From NCBI GenBank assembly GCA_003565035.1, contig PXDP01000190.1, positions 1-18,276 of the forward strand: a stretch of 18,276 nucleotides of DNA. Reading direction: 5' to 3'. Under the pieces are notes generated by a model. The model did not search any database and was not told the DNA's origin. It was given only the letters and a program-made list of their open reading frames with translations. This document shows, piece after piece, positions 1 to 7,900 of the stretch. The position numbers and the translations under genes are program-made. The DNA is from PVC group bacterium. Lineage in GTDB: Bacteria; Verrucomicrobiota; Kiritimatiellia; SS1-B-03-39; UBA6053. Each line of letters begins with the position of its first letter. The stretch's first letter is position 1.

Positions 1-929
1 GACCTCCGCCCGCCCTCCCCATGCAGCCGCACCGCCCCCTCCCGCAGCGGACGCAATCCGAAAATCGCCTCCAGCAACTCCGTTCTTCCAGAGCCCACCA
101 GACCGGCAATTCCCAGAATCTCTCCCCGCCGCAACGAAACCGACGCATGCGGCGCACTCACCTCCAGCACCGTTTCACCCGGATCACGCGGAGAACGCTG
201 ATAGAGATCCTCCACATCCCGTCCCACCATCGCCCGCACAATTTCCGCATCACTGAGGGCCGGCATCTCCCGAGCCAACACATCCCGGCCGTCGCACAGC
301 ACCGTGCAGGCATCCGCCAGCTCACGGACCTCCTCCAGAAAATGACTGATATACACAATCCCCAGCCCCTCTTCGCGCCAGGCGCGGATGAGCGAAAACA
401 GCCTCGCCACTTCCGGTTTGCTCAGACTCGAGGTCGGCTCGTCCAGCACCAGAATCCGGCAGCCCGACGCCAGCGCCCGCGCCAATTCCACCTGCTGACA
501 CTGCGCCGGCGACAGCCGACGCACCGGGGTCTCCGGCGAAACGGAGTCCAGTCCGCTCCGGCGCATTACCTCCAGGGCCCGTCCGCGCATCCCGCGCAGA
601 TCCAGAACGCCCCTCCGGACAGGCTCCCGCCCCAGAAAAATATTCTCCGCAATGCTCAAATGCGGGGCCAGACTCAGCTCCTGATAAATCATGCCCACCC
701 CGGCCGCGCGCGCCTCCCCGGGATCTTGCGGCGCGAACCGCACGCCGTTCAGCCGCATCTCCCCCGCATCCGCCGAAATCGCCCCGGACAGGATCTTCAT
801 CAGCGTGCTTTTTCCCGCCCCGTTTTCCCCCACCAGTGCACGGACCTCGCCTGCGCGAACGGAGAACGACACGCCGTCGAGCGCCACGGTCGGCCCGAAG
901 GCCTTGCGGAGATTCAGCATCTCCAGCAT
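1..929 (-). CDS. CUT2-family sugar ABC transporter ATP-binding protein, 3' end missing
   Basis: This is the cytoplasmic ATPase of a ribose/galactose-type (RbsA/MglA-like) sugar importer. I translated the reverse complement from the ATG at 929 and it stays open for 309 codons to the window edge; the family is normally about 500 residues with two fused nucleotide-binding domains. The first domain shows Walker A GENGAGKST (34-42), Q-loop Gln83 (IYQE), a signature region LSPAQCQQ (139-146), Walker B ILVLDEP (159-165) and switch His196. The second domain opens with EILGIAGLVGSGRTELLEAI, the usual start of the C-terminal half in this family. The start lies 2 nt after the stop of the binding-protein gene and is preceded by GGGGTGG at about 7 nt, so the two are co-transcribed. 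A permease gene probably follows beyond the left edge. The substrate cannot be read from sequence. Confidence 0.93.
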   Translation of the reverse strand, partial: MLEMLNLRKAFGPTVALDGVSFSVRAGEVRALVGENGAGKSTLMKILSGAISADAGEMRLNGVRFAPQDPGEARAAGVGMIYQELSLAPHLSIAENIFLGREPVRRGVLDLRGMRGRALEVMRRSGLDSVSPETPVRRLSPAQCQQVELARALASGCRILVLDEPTSSLSKPEVARLFSLIRAWREEGLGIVYISHFLEEVRELADACTVLCDGRDVLAREMPALSDAEIVRAMVGRDVEDLYQRSPRDPGETVLEVSAPHASVSLRRGEILGIAGLVGSGRTELLEAIFGLRPLREGAVRLHGEGGRR

Positions 930-931
930 AA

Positions 932-1918
932 TTATTCCACCCCGAGCAAATCCCGGATTTGGGCGTCACCCAGCATTTCCTTCACAATCAGCTCCGCGCC
1001 GGTGTCAATCTGCTCGGCCACCGCCTCACCGTTCAAATGCTCCACCAGCGTCTGTACCGCCAGATAGCCCATGCGGCGCGGATTCTGCACCACCAGCGCA
1101 TCAAAGCGTCCCTGTTCCAGGGCCGTCACCAGATCACTGCTGCTGTCAAAGCCGATCACAACGGTATCCGACACATCCACCCCGGTGCGGGACAGCCGGT
1201 CCAGTGCCCGCAGCAGCCCCATGGAGGTGGATTCATTGCTGGCGAAAATGCCATCCACATGCAGCCGGCCATCCTCCACCAGACCCGCGAGCATGTTAGT
1301 TGCCACTGTCAGCGCGCCCTCCGGCGTGCCGTCGGTGAACTGCTGAGCGATCAGGTCATGGCCGGCGGCGGTGACCTTGTCCGCAAAGCCTTTCTCCCGG
1401 CGAAGCGTGCTGCCACTGCCTTCGGCATAGCGCAGCATCATTAAACGGGCCCCCTCAAGGCCCTTCTCCTCCAAACGGCTGGTCATACGCAGACCCGCCA
1501 GCCCCCCGCCCACCTCATTATCGGTGGCGATAAAACTCACATACCCCCCGGCGGCCACATTGGAATCAAAAATCACCACCGGGGTGCCGCCGCGGATCAC
1601 GTTCTGAATCGGCCGGGCCATCCCCTGTTCGTCCAGCGGGGCAATCGCCACCGCGTCCGCGCCCTGATGAATCATGCTCTCCAGAATCGCGCGCTGACGG
1701 TCAATCTCCGTCTCCCGCTGCGGACCATCCCAGAGAATATCCACCCCGAATTCCTGGCCGGCCTCGCGGGCACCCTCTTCGACCGATTTCCAGAACGCAT
1801 GGGACGTCCCCTTCGGAATCACCGCAATCGTGGGCACCCGCTCTACCGTCACCGGTTCACGGCGCCCGCAGCCAGTCAGAAACAAAGCAAAAAACAAAAA
1901 CGGAATCGTACAGCGCAT
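932..1918 (-). CDS. Sugar ABC transporter substrate-binding lipoprotein (RbsB-like, Peripla_BP_4)
   Basis: This is the periplasmic solute-binding component that should deliver a sugar to the ATPase and permease encoded downstream. From the chosen start the protein has 328 residues: a short positively charged N-terminus, a hydrophobic stretch and lipobox LTGC with Cys17, so a lipid-anchored protein is expected. The body has the two-lobed Peripla_BP_4/LacI-like pattern: TIAVIPKG, then FWKSVEEGAREAG, GADAVAIAPLD, PVVIFDSN and VVIGFDSSSDLVTALEQG. An ATG 39 nt further upstream (1957) would add 13 charged residues ahead of the signal peptide. I chose 1918 because a textbook AAGGAGG (1927-1933) sits 8 nt before it and the signal peptide then starts properly. 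It is the first gene of the visible transporter operon and diverges from the seven-TM protein gene. The ligand class is inferred from the family only. Confidence 0.92.
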   Translation of the reverse strand: MRCTIPFLFFALFLTGCGRREPVTVERVPTIAVIPKGTSHAFWKSVEEGAREAGQEFGVDILWDGPQRETEIDRQRAILESMIHQGADAVAIAPLDEQGMARPIQNVIRGGTPVVIFDSNVAAGGYVSFIATDNEVGGGLAGLRMTSRLEEKGLEGARLMMLRYAEGSGSTLRREKGFADKVTAAGHDLIAQQFTDGTPEGALTVATNMLAGLVEDGRLHVDGIFASNESTSMGLLRALDRLSRTGVDVSDTVVIGFDSSSDLVTALEQGRFDALVVQNPRRMGYLAVQTLVEHLNGEAVAEQIDTGAELIVKEMLGDAQIRDLLGVE

Positions 1919-1926
1919 GGTAAAGG

Positions 1927-1933
1927 CCTCCTT
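1927..1933 (-). promoter_or_regulatory. Strong ribosome binding site deciding the start of the sugar-binding protein
   Basis: On the minus strand AAGGAGG is followed by an 8-nt spacer and the ATG at 1918. It is the best Shine-Dalgarno match in the window and argues against the upstream ATG at 1957. Confidence 0.85.
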
Positions 1934-1988
1934 GGGTTCAAGGAACAAAGTAAACACAGCCTTTTCAAATTCCGCAAGTGAAAAGCCT

Positions 1989-2006
1989 CTTCTTAAGTAA
2001 AAGAAG
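1989..2006. promoter_or_regulatory. Inverted repeat in the divergent intergenic region, possible operator
   Basis: The arms CTTCTT (1989-1994) and AAGAAG (2001-2006) flank a 6-nt centre. The site lies between the divergent sugar transporter and seven-TM gene, in the A+T-rich part where both promoters should lie. It lacks the central CG typical of LacI-family operators. The arms are short, so chance occurrence is possible. Confidence 0.25.
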
Positions 2007-2052
2007 TTTACAATCTGCTTGTTAAATTCAAAAGGTAAATTAAAACGCTCTA

Positions 2053-2973
2053 ATGCTTTCAGGACTCCACTTTCACACGGTATTGCTGAACATGCTGGTT
2101 ATTTGCACCGTATGTTCCGTGGTGATTGCCCTGATTCTTCAAAAACGTCGGCGGCATTATCAGGGACTCGGCCGCATCAGCGCCCTCTTCGGTATGCATG
2201 CTTTAGGCCTGGCCCTGCTTGTCTCCGGACCCATTCTGAATCCTTTCTGGTCCAGTTTTATCGGCATCGCCTGCATCGCCGGAGGATTTTGGATTGGCCT
2301 GAACGGCCTGGAATGTTTTGTCGGCCGCCGACGCCCTCAATATGCGTCCGCGATCGCGTTTTCCATTTTTCTGGTTCTGCAGGCCTATTGGCTTTTTGTC
2401 CACCCCGAAACCAACCTCCGCAGTCTGAACCTCACCTGGATCGCCATTTTCTACAGCCTCCGCTCCGGACACCAACTGCTGACACCCCTTCACCGGGAAA
2501 TGATTCACTACACCCGGTACTGCGGCATTATTTTCCTCCTCTTTTCCGGTATCCTTCTGATACGGTTTTATTTTATTCTCTCCCGATGGGATTTGCCGCC
2601 GGTCTACCTGGAATCAGGAGGATTTGAACCGGTATTTTTCCTGATCTTTCAAATTATTTATGTCCTGATCACCTTCTTTTTGCTGGTGATGGTCAACAAA
2701 CGCCTGCTGGACGATAAAGAAAAAGCGCTTTCGGAAGTCCGGATTCTCACCGGCATGCTCCCCATTTGCGCCTCCTGCAAAAACATTCGCGATGACCAGG
2801 GCTACTGGAAGCAAATTGAAGACTATCTGCACACCCACAGCGAGGCCAGCTTCAGCCACAGTATTTGCCCGGATTGCGCCAAAAAACTGTATCCCGATCT
2901 CTACGAGGAGATTCAGCGGGACGCTAACCGCGGCGAATCCTCCCCGAAAACCTCAGCGTCTGAACCCCGCTGA
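2053..2973 (+). CDS. Seven-TM membrane protein with a C-terminal four-cysteine 'LPICxxCKxIRDD' module
   Basis: The protein has 306 residues. Hydrophobic segments at about 8-29, 42-62, 66-86, 97-117, 125-136 (weak), 156-175 and 192-215 predict a seven-TM N-terminal region. A short charged linker (about 216-233), plausibly coiled coil, leads to LPICASCKNIRDDQGYW and then SHSICPDCAKKLY. Cys239/Cys242 and Cys272/Cys275 form two CxxC pairs, with His269 near the second, which suggests a metal site. From memory, this cysteine module is usually attached to PAS, receiver or histidine-kinase proteins; here no kinase, GGDEF or PAS domain follows. I infer a membrane sensor or signalling adaptor with unknown signal and partner. 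It diverges from the sugar transporter. The 3' end overlaps the convergent glycosyltransferase gene by 50 bp. No strong Shine-Dalgarno is visible; an AAAGG lies about 17 nt upstream, which is too far. Confidence 0.82.
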   Translation: MLSGLHFHTVLLNMLVICTVCSVVIALILQKRRRHYQGLGRISALFGMHALGLALLVSGPILNPFWSSFIGIACIAGGFWIGLNGLECFVGRRRPQYASAIAFSIFLVLQAYWLFVHPETNLRSLNLTWIAIFYSLRSGHQLLTPLHREMIHYTRYCGIIFLLFSGILLIRFYFILSRWDLPPVYLESGGFEPVFFLIFQIIYVLITFFLLVMVNKRLLDDKEKALSEVRILTGMLPICASCKNIRDDQGYWKQIEDYLHTHSEASFSHSICPDCAKKLYPDLYEEIQRDANRGESSPKTSASEPR

Positions 2974-3691
2974 TCACCGCCGCCCGGAACAGTCTCCCTC
3001 GCCGAATCGACACCACCCCCGTTTGCCGCGGCGTGTACCCCACCGGCAGTTCACAAATCCTCAGGCCCCTCCGCAGCGCAAACCCGCCCAGCAGCACATT
3101 GGGCGCGAACGTCTCCGCCGGAATCCGCCCAAGCACCGGGAGGAAGGCCTCCGTGCGCATGAGCCGGAACGGACAATTCCCGTCCTCCAGGTCCCCGCCA
3201 AACAGAACCCGCAGCATTCCCCGCAGCATACGGGTCACACACCGGCGGCTCAGAGGCCCGCCCCGGTTGTGCCGCACGCCAATCAGCAGGTCGGCCTCAC
3301 CGCGCTGTTCCCAAAAGGCCGGAAAGTCCTCCGCCTGCACCTCCCCGTCCGAATCCGTCTGAAACACCCACTCCGCCTCCGCAAAGGCGCGGCGGTATTC
3401 GGCCAGAACGGCGGGACCGTGCCCCCGGTTCTCTGAGTGGATCACCTCCAGACAGGGATGATGGATCTCCGTCAGTCGCTCTCCCGTGTCATCCCGGCTG
3501 CCATCGTTGCGGACCCGCAGACGGTACGTCATCCCCAGACCGTCCAACAGCTCCAGCCAGGCACCCACCACGTCCTGAATCACCCCGCCCTCATTAAACA
3601 CCGGCACCACCACAATGAGTGCCGTTCGGCCTTCAATTTCCACCGGCTGGAGGCTTCCGCTTTGTGAAATATCCTGTGGCTCCGTGTCCAT
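2924..3691 (-). CDS. Family 2 glycosyltransferase (dolichyl-phosphate mannose synthase-like)
   Basis: This 255-residue protein is a GT-A fold family 2 glycosyltransferase. After an extension of about 24 residues it shows VVVPVFNE (27-34), the nucleotide-sugar-binding start of the fold. The acidic motif appears as RNDGSRDD (61-68), where most relatives have DDGS. The metal-binding DxD is DSDGE (113-117). Later come GNCPFRLMR and AETFAPNVLL, typical of DPM1/GtrB-like transferases that load a sugar onto a lipid carrier or a surface glycan. No C-terminal membrane helix is visible, so it is probably cytoplasmic or peripheral. It starts 7 bp after the galE stop, so the two form an operon and UDP-galactose may be a relevant donor; that link is inference. 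The ribosome binding site is a poor, G-rich run directly before ATG. Its last 50 bp are antisense to the end of the seven-TM gene. Confidence 0.86.
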   Translation of the reverse strand: MDTEPQDISQSGSLQPVEIEGRTALIVVVPVFNEGGVIQDVVGAWLELLDGLGMTYRLRVRNDGSRDDTGERLTEIHHPCLEVIHSENRGHGPAVLAEYRRAFAEAEWVFQTDSDGEVQAEDFPAFWEQRGEADLLIGVRHNRGGPLSRRCVTRMLRGMLRVLFGGDLEDGNCPFRLMRTEAFLPVLGRIPAETFAPNVLLGGFALRRGLRICELPVGYTPRQTGVVSIRRGRLFRAAVISGVQTLRFSGRIRRG

Positions 3692-3698
3692 CCCCCGG

Positions 3699-4700
3699 TT
3701 AAAAATGCCCCTTGTGCGGTCCGCTGATCCAGGCCCAGGCGGTTTTCAGGATCATTTCCAGGTCTTTGTACTCCGCCTCCCAGCCCAGCAGTTCCTTCGC
3801 CAGGGCCGGCGCGGCGACCAGCTCCGGCGGATCCCCTTCGCGGCGTTCCCCCAGCACCACCTTGATCGATTTGCCGGTGACCCGCTCCGCCGCCGAGATC
3901 AGTTCTTTGACCGAATGACCGATCCCGGTGCCCAGATTGCATTTGAACGAATCCGCTCCCCCGCGAAGCCGGTCGATCGCCAGAATATGCGCCCGGGCCA
4001 GATCGTTCACATGAATATAATCCCGGATACAGGAGCCGTCCGGAGTGGGGTAATCGGTGCCGAACACCGTGATATGTTCCCGGACACCCGCCGCCGCCTC
4101 CAGCACCAGCGGGATCAGATGGGTTTCGGGATTGTGATCCTCCCCGATCAAACCGTCCAGACTGCACCCGGCCGCATTAAAATAGCGCAAAGCCGCATAC
4201 TTCAGGCCGTACGCATGACTGTAATCTGCCAGCACCCGCTCCAACATCAGTTTGCTCGCGCCATACGGATTGATGGGATTCTGCGGATGCTGTTCATCAA
4301 TCGGCACATACTGCGGATTTCCGTACGTGGCACAGGTCGACGAGAAAATAAACACCTCCACGCCATGATCCCGCATCGCGTCGAGCAGCACAATCGGCGC
4401 CGCCAGGTTGTTTCCGTAGTACTTCGCCGGATCCGTTACCGACTCTCCCACATACGCATACGCCGCAAAATGCATCACCGCGGAAATGGCATGGTCCGTA
4501 AACACCCGGTCCAATACCGCCCGGTCCCCCAGGTCCCCTTCGATGAAAATCACTGCGTCATCCACCAGCGCATCCGCGTGGCCATAGACCAGATTGTCCA
4601 GCACAACCACCTTGCGTCCGGCAGCGACGAGTTGTCGAACCGTGTGGGATCCAATATATCCCGCACCGCCCACGACCAAAATTGCAGCATCTTTTTTCAT
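3699..4700 (-). CDS. galE: UDP-glucose 4-epimerase
   Basis: GalE interconverts UDP-glucose and UDP-galactose in the cytoplasm with bound NAD, serving the Leloir pathway and supplying UDP-galactose for surface glycans. The 333-residue length is normal. The Rossmann dinucleotide-binding motif is GGAGYIGSH (11-19). The extended-SDR catalytic residues are present: SSTCATYG (120-127, with Thr122) and the Tyr-x3-Lys pair in YGASK (Tyr146, Lys150). Further family marks are LDNLVYGH, YYGNNLA, LRYFNAAG and GTDYPTPDGSCIRDYIHV. The start is an ATG with a moderate AAAGAGA about 6 nt upstream. It is first in a two-gene unit with the glycosyltransferase; no complete Leloir operon is visible, which favours a role in polysaccharide or lipopolysaccharide synthesis over galactose catabolism (inference). 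Confidence 0.95.
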   Translation of the reverse strand: MKKDAAILVVGGAGYIGSHTVRQLVAAGRKVVVLDNLVYGHADALVDDAVIFIEGDLGDRAVLDRVFTDHAISAVMHFAAYAYVGESVTDPAKYYGNNLAAPIVLLDAMRDHGVEVFIFSSTCATYGNPQYVPIDEQHPQNPINPYGASKLMLERVLADYSHAYGLKYAALRYFNAAGCSLDGLIGEDHNPETHLIPLVLEAAAGVREHITVFGTDYPTPDGSCIRDYIHVNDLARAHILAIDRLRGGADSFKCNLGTGIGHSVKELISAAERVTGKSIKVVLGERREGDPPELVAAPALAKELLGWEAEYKDLEMILKTAWAWISGPHKGHF

Positions 4701-4747
4701 AATCTGTCTCTTTCGAATTCAGGAGCCTCCAAACATCAATCAATTCC

Positions 4748-4774
4748 TCTATATACCCTCTTCACCTGTGGCAA
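4748..4774 (-). promoter_or_regulatory. Candidate galE promoter
   Basis: On the minus strand TTGCCA (4769-4774) and TATAGA (4748-4753) are separated by 15 nt, about 48 nt upstream of the galE ATG. Both boxes resemble the sigma-70 consensus, but the spacer is 2 nt short of optimal, so this is tentative. Confidence 0.3.
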
Positions 4775-4794
4775 GCCTTCGGACGGCATTTTTA

Positions 4795-4829
4795 GGGGCA
4801 TGAATCCCCGGTGGGTCCGGCTATGCCCC
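4795..4829. repeat. Inverted repeat between galE and hrpA
   Basis: GGGGCAT (4795-4801) is matched by ATGCCCC (4823-4829) across a 21-nt loop that itself contains two CCGG copies. It lies between two divergent genes, so it cannot be a transcription terminator for either. It may be a regulator site or an RNA hairpin in one leader; its role is unknown. Confidence 0.35.
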
Positions 4830-4905
4830 GGAAGTTTAACAAAACTCATCAGAACAGGTTTTTCTCCGGTGTTGAAACCTCACAGGATTCGGGTAGGGGA
4901 GACGT

Positions 4906-7900
4906 GTGAACGATTGTCCTCCCCTTCTGGCACCCTCTGATCAGCGTCTGCGCGACACGCCGCTGCTGGCCCGCGACCGGGCTGCGCTGGCGCGTCGGCT
5001 GCACGGTCTGTCCAAACGGCTGCGGCGCCGCCAGCCCGTGGACCGATCCCTTGCCGACTGGGAACAGGCCCTGGAAAAAGCCCAGGGGCACTTTGAGGAC
5101 TTTCATGCCTCGGCTCCGGCCCTGATCTATCCGGAGGACCTGCCCGTCAGCCGCGAACGAGAACGGATCATCCAGGCACTCCGCGACCATCCTGTGGTGA
5201 TTGTCTGCGGCGACACCGGCTCCGGCAAAACCACCCAGCTCCCCAAAATGGTCTTCGAAGCCGGAGGCGGTCATTTCGGCAAAATCGGCGTCACCCAGCC
5301 CCGCCGCCTTGCCGCCACCAGCATGGCCCGCCGCGTCGCCGAAGAATGCCAAAGCAAACTCGGCGACACCGTCGGCGTTCACGTCCGCTTCGAAGAACGC
5401 GTCAGCCACCGCACCCGCATCCAGTTCATGACCGACGGCATGCTGCTGGCCCAGCTCCCGCACGATCCCGACTGGCTCGCCTACAACACCCTCATCATCG
5501 ACGAAGCCCACGAGCGCAGCCTCAACATCGACTTCATCCTCGGCTGCCTCCGCGATCTGCGACGGCGAAGGCCGGACCTCAAAATCGTTATTTCCTCCGC
5601 CACCCTCGACGCGGAACGCTTTTCCGCCTTTTTCGACAACGCCCCCGTCCTTTCCGTCGAGGGCCGCCTCTATCCCATCGAAGACCATTTTCTCCCGGAA
5701 CGTTCCGAAGACAGCCGCGACATCCAGGACCGGGTGCTCGACGCCCTGCAGCAGCTTGACCGCAACCACGGCGATCTCGACACCCTGGTGTTTCTCGCCG
5801 GCGAACGCGAAATCCGCGACACCGCCAAAAAGCTCGAAGGCCATTACCGGGGCCGCGCGGAAATTCTCCCCCTCTTTGCCCGCCTCAGCCTGCAGGATCA
5901 ACAGCGCGTCTTCGCGGGAGGCGGACGCCGACGCATCATTCTCGCCACCAACGTCGCCGAAACCTCCATCACCCTCCCCGGCATCCGCGCGGTGATCGAC
6001 TCCGGCGAAGTACGCGTGCACCGGGTGCATCCGCAGGCGCAAATCCAGCGCCTGGTCACCGAACAGGTCTCCCGCGCCTCCGCCATGCAGCGGCGCGGAC
6101 GCTGCGGACGCACCGGTCCCGGCGTCTGCCTCCGCCTCTACAGCGAAGAAACCCTTCAGGATGCCCCCGCGCACACCGACCCCGAAATCCGCCGCAGCTC
6201 CCTCGCCGAAGTCATCCTCCGCATGGCCACCCTCGGCCTCCCGCCCCTCACCGAATTCCCCCTCATCGATCCCCCCAAAGGCGCGTTCATCGCCGAGGGC
6301 TACCGCACCCTCTTCGAAATCGGCGCCATGACCGAACGCCGCGAACTCACCCCCCGCGGCCGGGTGCTCGCCAGCTTCGCCCTCGAACCCCGCCTCGCCC
6401 GCATGCTGGAGGAGGGCCATCACGAAAACATCCTCCCCGCCGTCCTCGTTGTCGCCGTCTTCCTCTCGATTCAGGATCCGCGCGAACGCCCCGCCGACAA
6501 AGCCGAGGCCGCCGACCGCGCCCACGCGCTCTGGAGAGATCCGTCCTCCGATTTCCTCGGCATCCTCAACCTCTGGAATGCCGTCTGCCATAACAGCCAC
6601 AGCCGCACCGCCCGCCGCAAATTCAGTACCGCCCACTTTCTCAATCCCCGCCGCGTCGAGGAATGGATCAATCTGGTCGACGACCTCCGCGAAACCTGCG
6701 CCGATCACGACTGGGCCGTGCCCGCCTCCATCGGCGAAATGGAGCTGGCTGATACCGACGGCCTGCACCGCGCCCTGCTCGCCGGGGTTCCCCGCATGAT
6801 CGGTCAGCGCGAGGAAAACAATGTTTTCCGCAATCCCGGCGGGCAGACCTTTCATGTATTTCCCGGCAGTGCCCTCGGCAAAAAGCCGCCCAAATGGGTC
6901 ATGGCCTTCACCCTCCTGGAAACCTCCCGCCTCTTCGCCCGCGAATGTGCTCTCCTCAAACCCGAATGGGTCGAAGCCGTCGCCCCCCACCTCTGCAAAT
7001 ACCAGTACGAACGCCCCGTCTGGAATGCAAAACGCGGCTTTGCCGAAGCCGAGGAGCGGGTGGCCCTCGGCCAGCTCACCCTCAGCCAGGGCACCCGGGT
7101 TCACTACGGGCGGATCGACCCACACGCGGCCCGCGAAATTTTTCTGCGCGACGGCCTGGTGCCCGCCGAATTGGATTTCCGGCATCCCTCCCTTAAGAAG
7201 TACCAGGCCCTGCTCACCTCCCTGACCGACTGGGAGCAGCGCCTCCGCCGCCCCGGCTATTTCACCGGATCCGACGCCCTCATCGAACACTTCCGCCGCG
7301 CCGTGCCCGCCGAAATCCACAGCACCGCCGATTTTGCCGCCTGGGCACGTCATGCCCCCTGGGTCCCCCGCATCCGCGACCTCTTCCCCGGCGAAGCCCT
7401 CCGCGAAGAGGACTATCCCGACACCCTCGACCTCAACGGCGTCCGCATCCGCCTGGCGTACGCCTACACCCCCGACACCCCGGAAACCGACGGCCTCACC
7501 CTCAGCGTCCGCGACACCGATCTGCCCGCCCTCCCCGACGAACTGCTCGAATGGACCATCCCCGCCTGGCTTCCCGAAAAAATCGAAGCCCTCATCCGCT
7601 CCCTCGACAAGCCCCTGCGCACTGCCTGCAACCCCTCAACCAAAACCGCCGCCGAAGCCCTCGCCTGGATGCACGAACAGGGCTTCATCTGGACCCACTC
7701 CCTCCGCCACGCACTCGCCGCCTTCCTCGCCGCCAAACTCGGCCGCATCCTCGCCGCCCCCGACCTCGATCCCGCCAAACTCCCCCCGCATCTCGTCACC
7801 CACCTCCGTGTCATCGACGCCAACGGCAGGGAGATCCACCGCGGCGACCGCTTCCCGGGTCAGTCCGCCCTCCCCCGCAAAAGCGGTCCGCTGCAAAGCC

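Noticed and set aside
21..1067. 348-codon plus-strand frame over the sugar ABC genes
   Set aside because: The minus strand carries clear Walker A, Walker B and binding-protein sequence; the plus-strand product is Arg/Pro/His-rich shadow.
1919..1957. Upstream ATG giving a 13-residue longer sugar-binding protein
   Set aside because: It would put acidic residues before the signal peptide, and the ideal AAGGAGG serves the downstream ATG.
3615..4940. 441-codon plus-strand frame over galE
   Set aside because: galE is complete on the minus strand and the plus product has no family features.
4849..7353. 834-codon open frame antisense to hrpA
   Set aside because: It lies opposite well-conserved HrpA motifs, has Gly/Ala/Glu-rich low-complexity sequence and arises from C-rich codons that exclude stops on the other strand.
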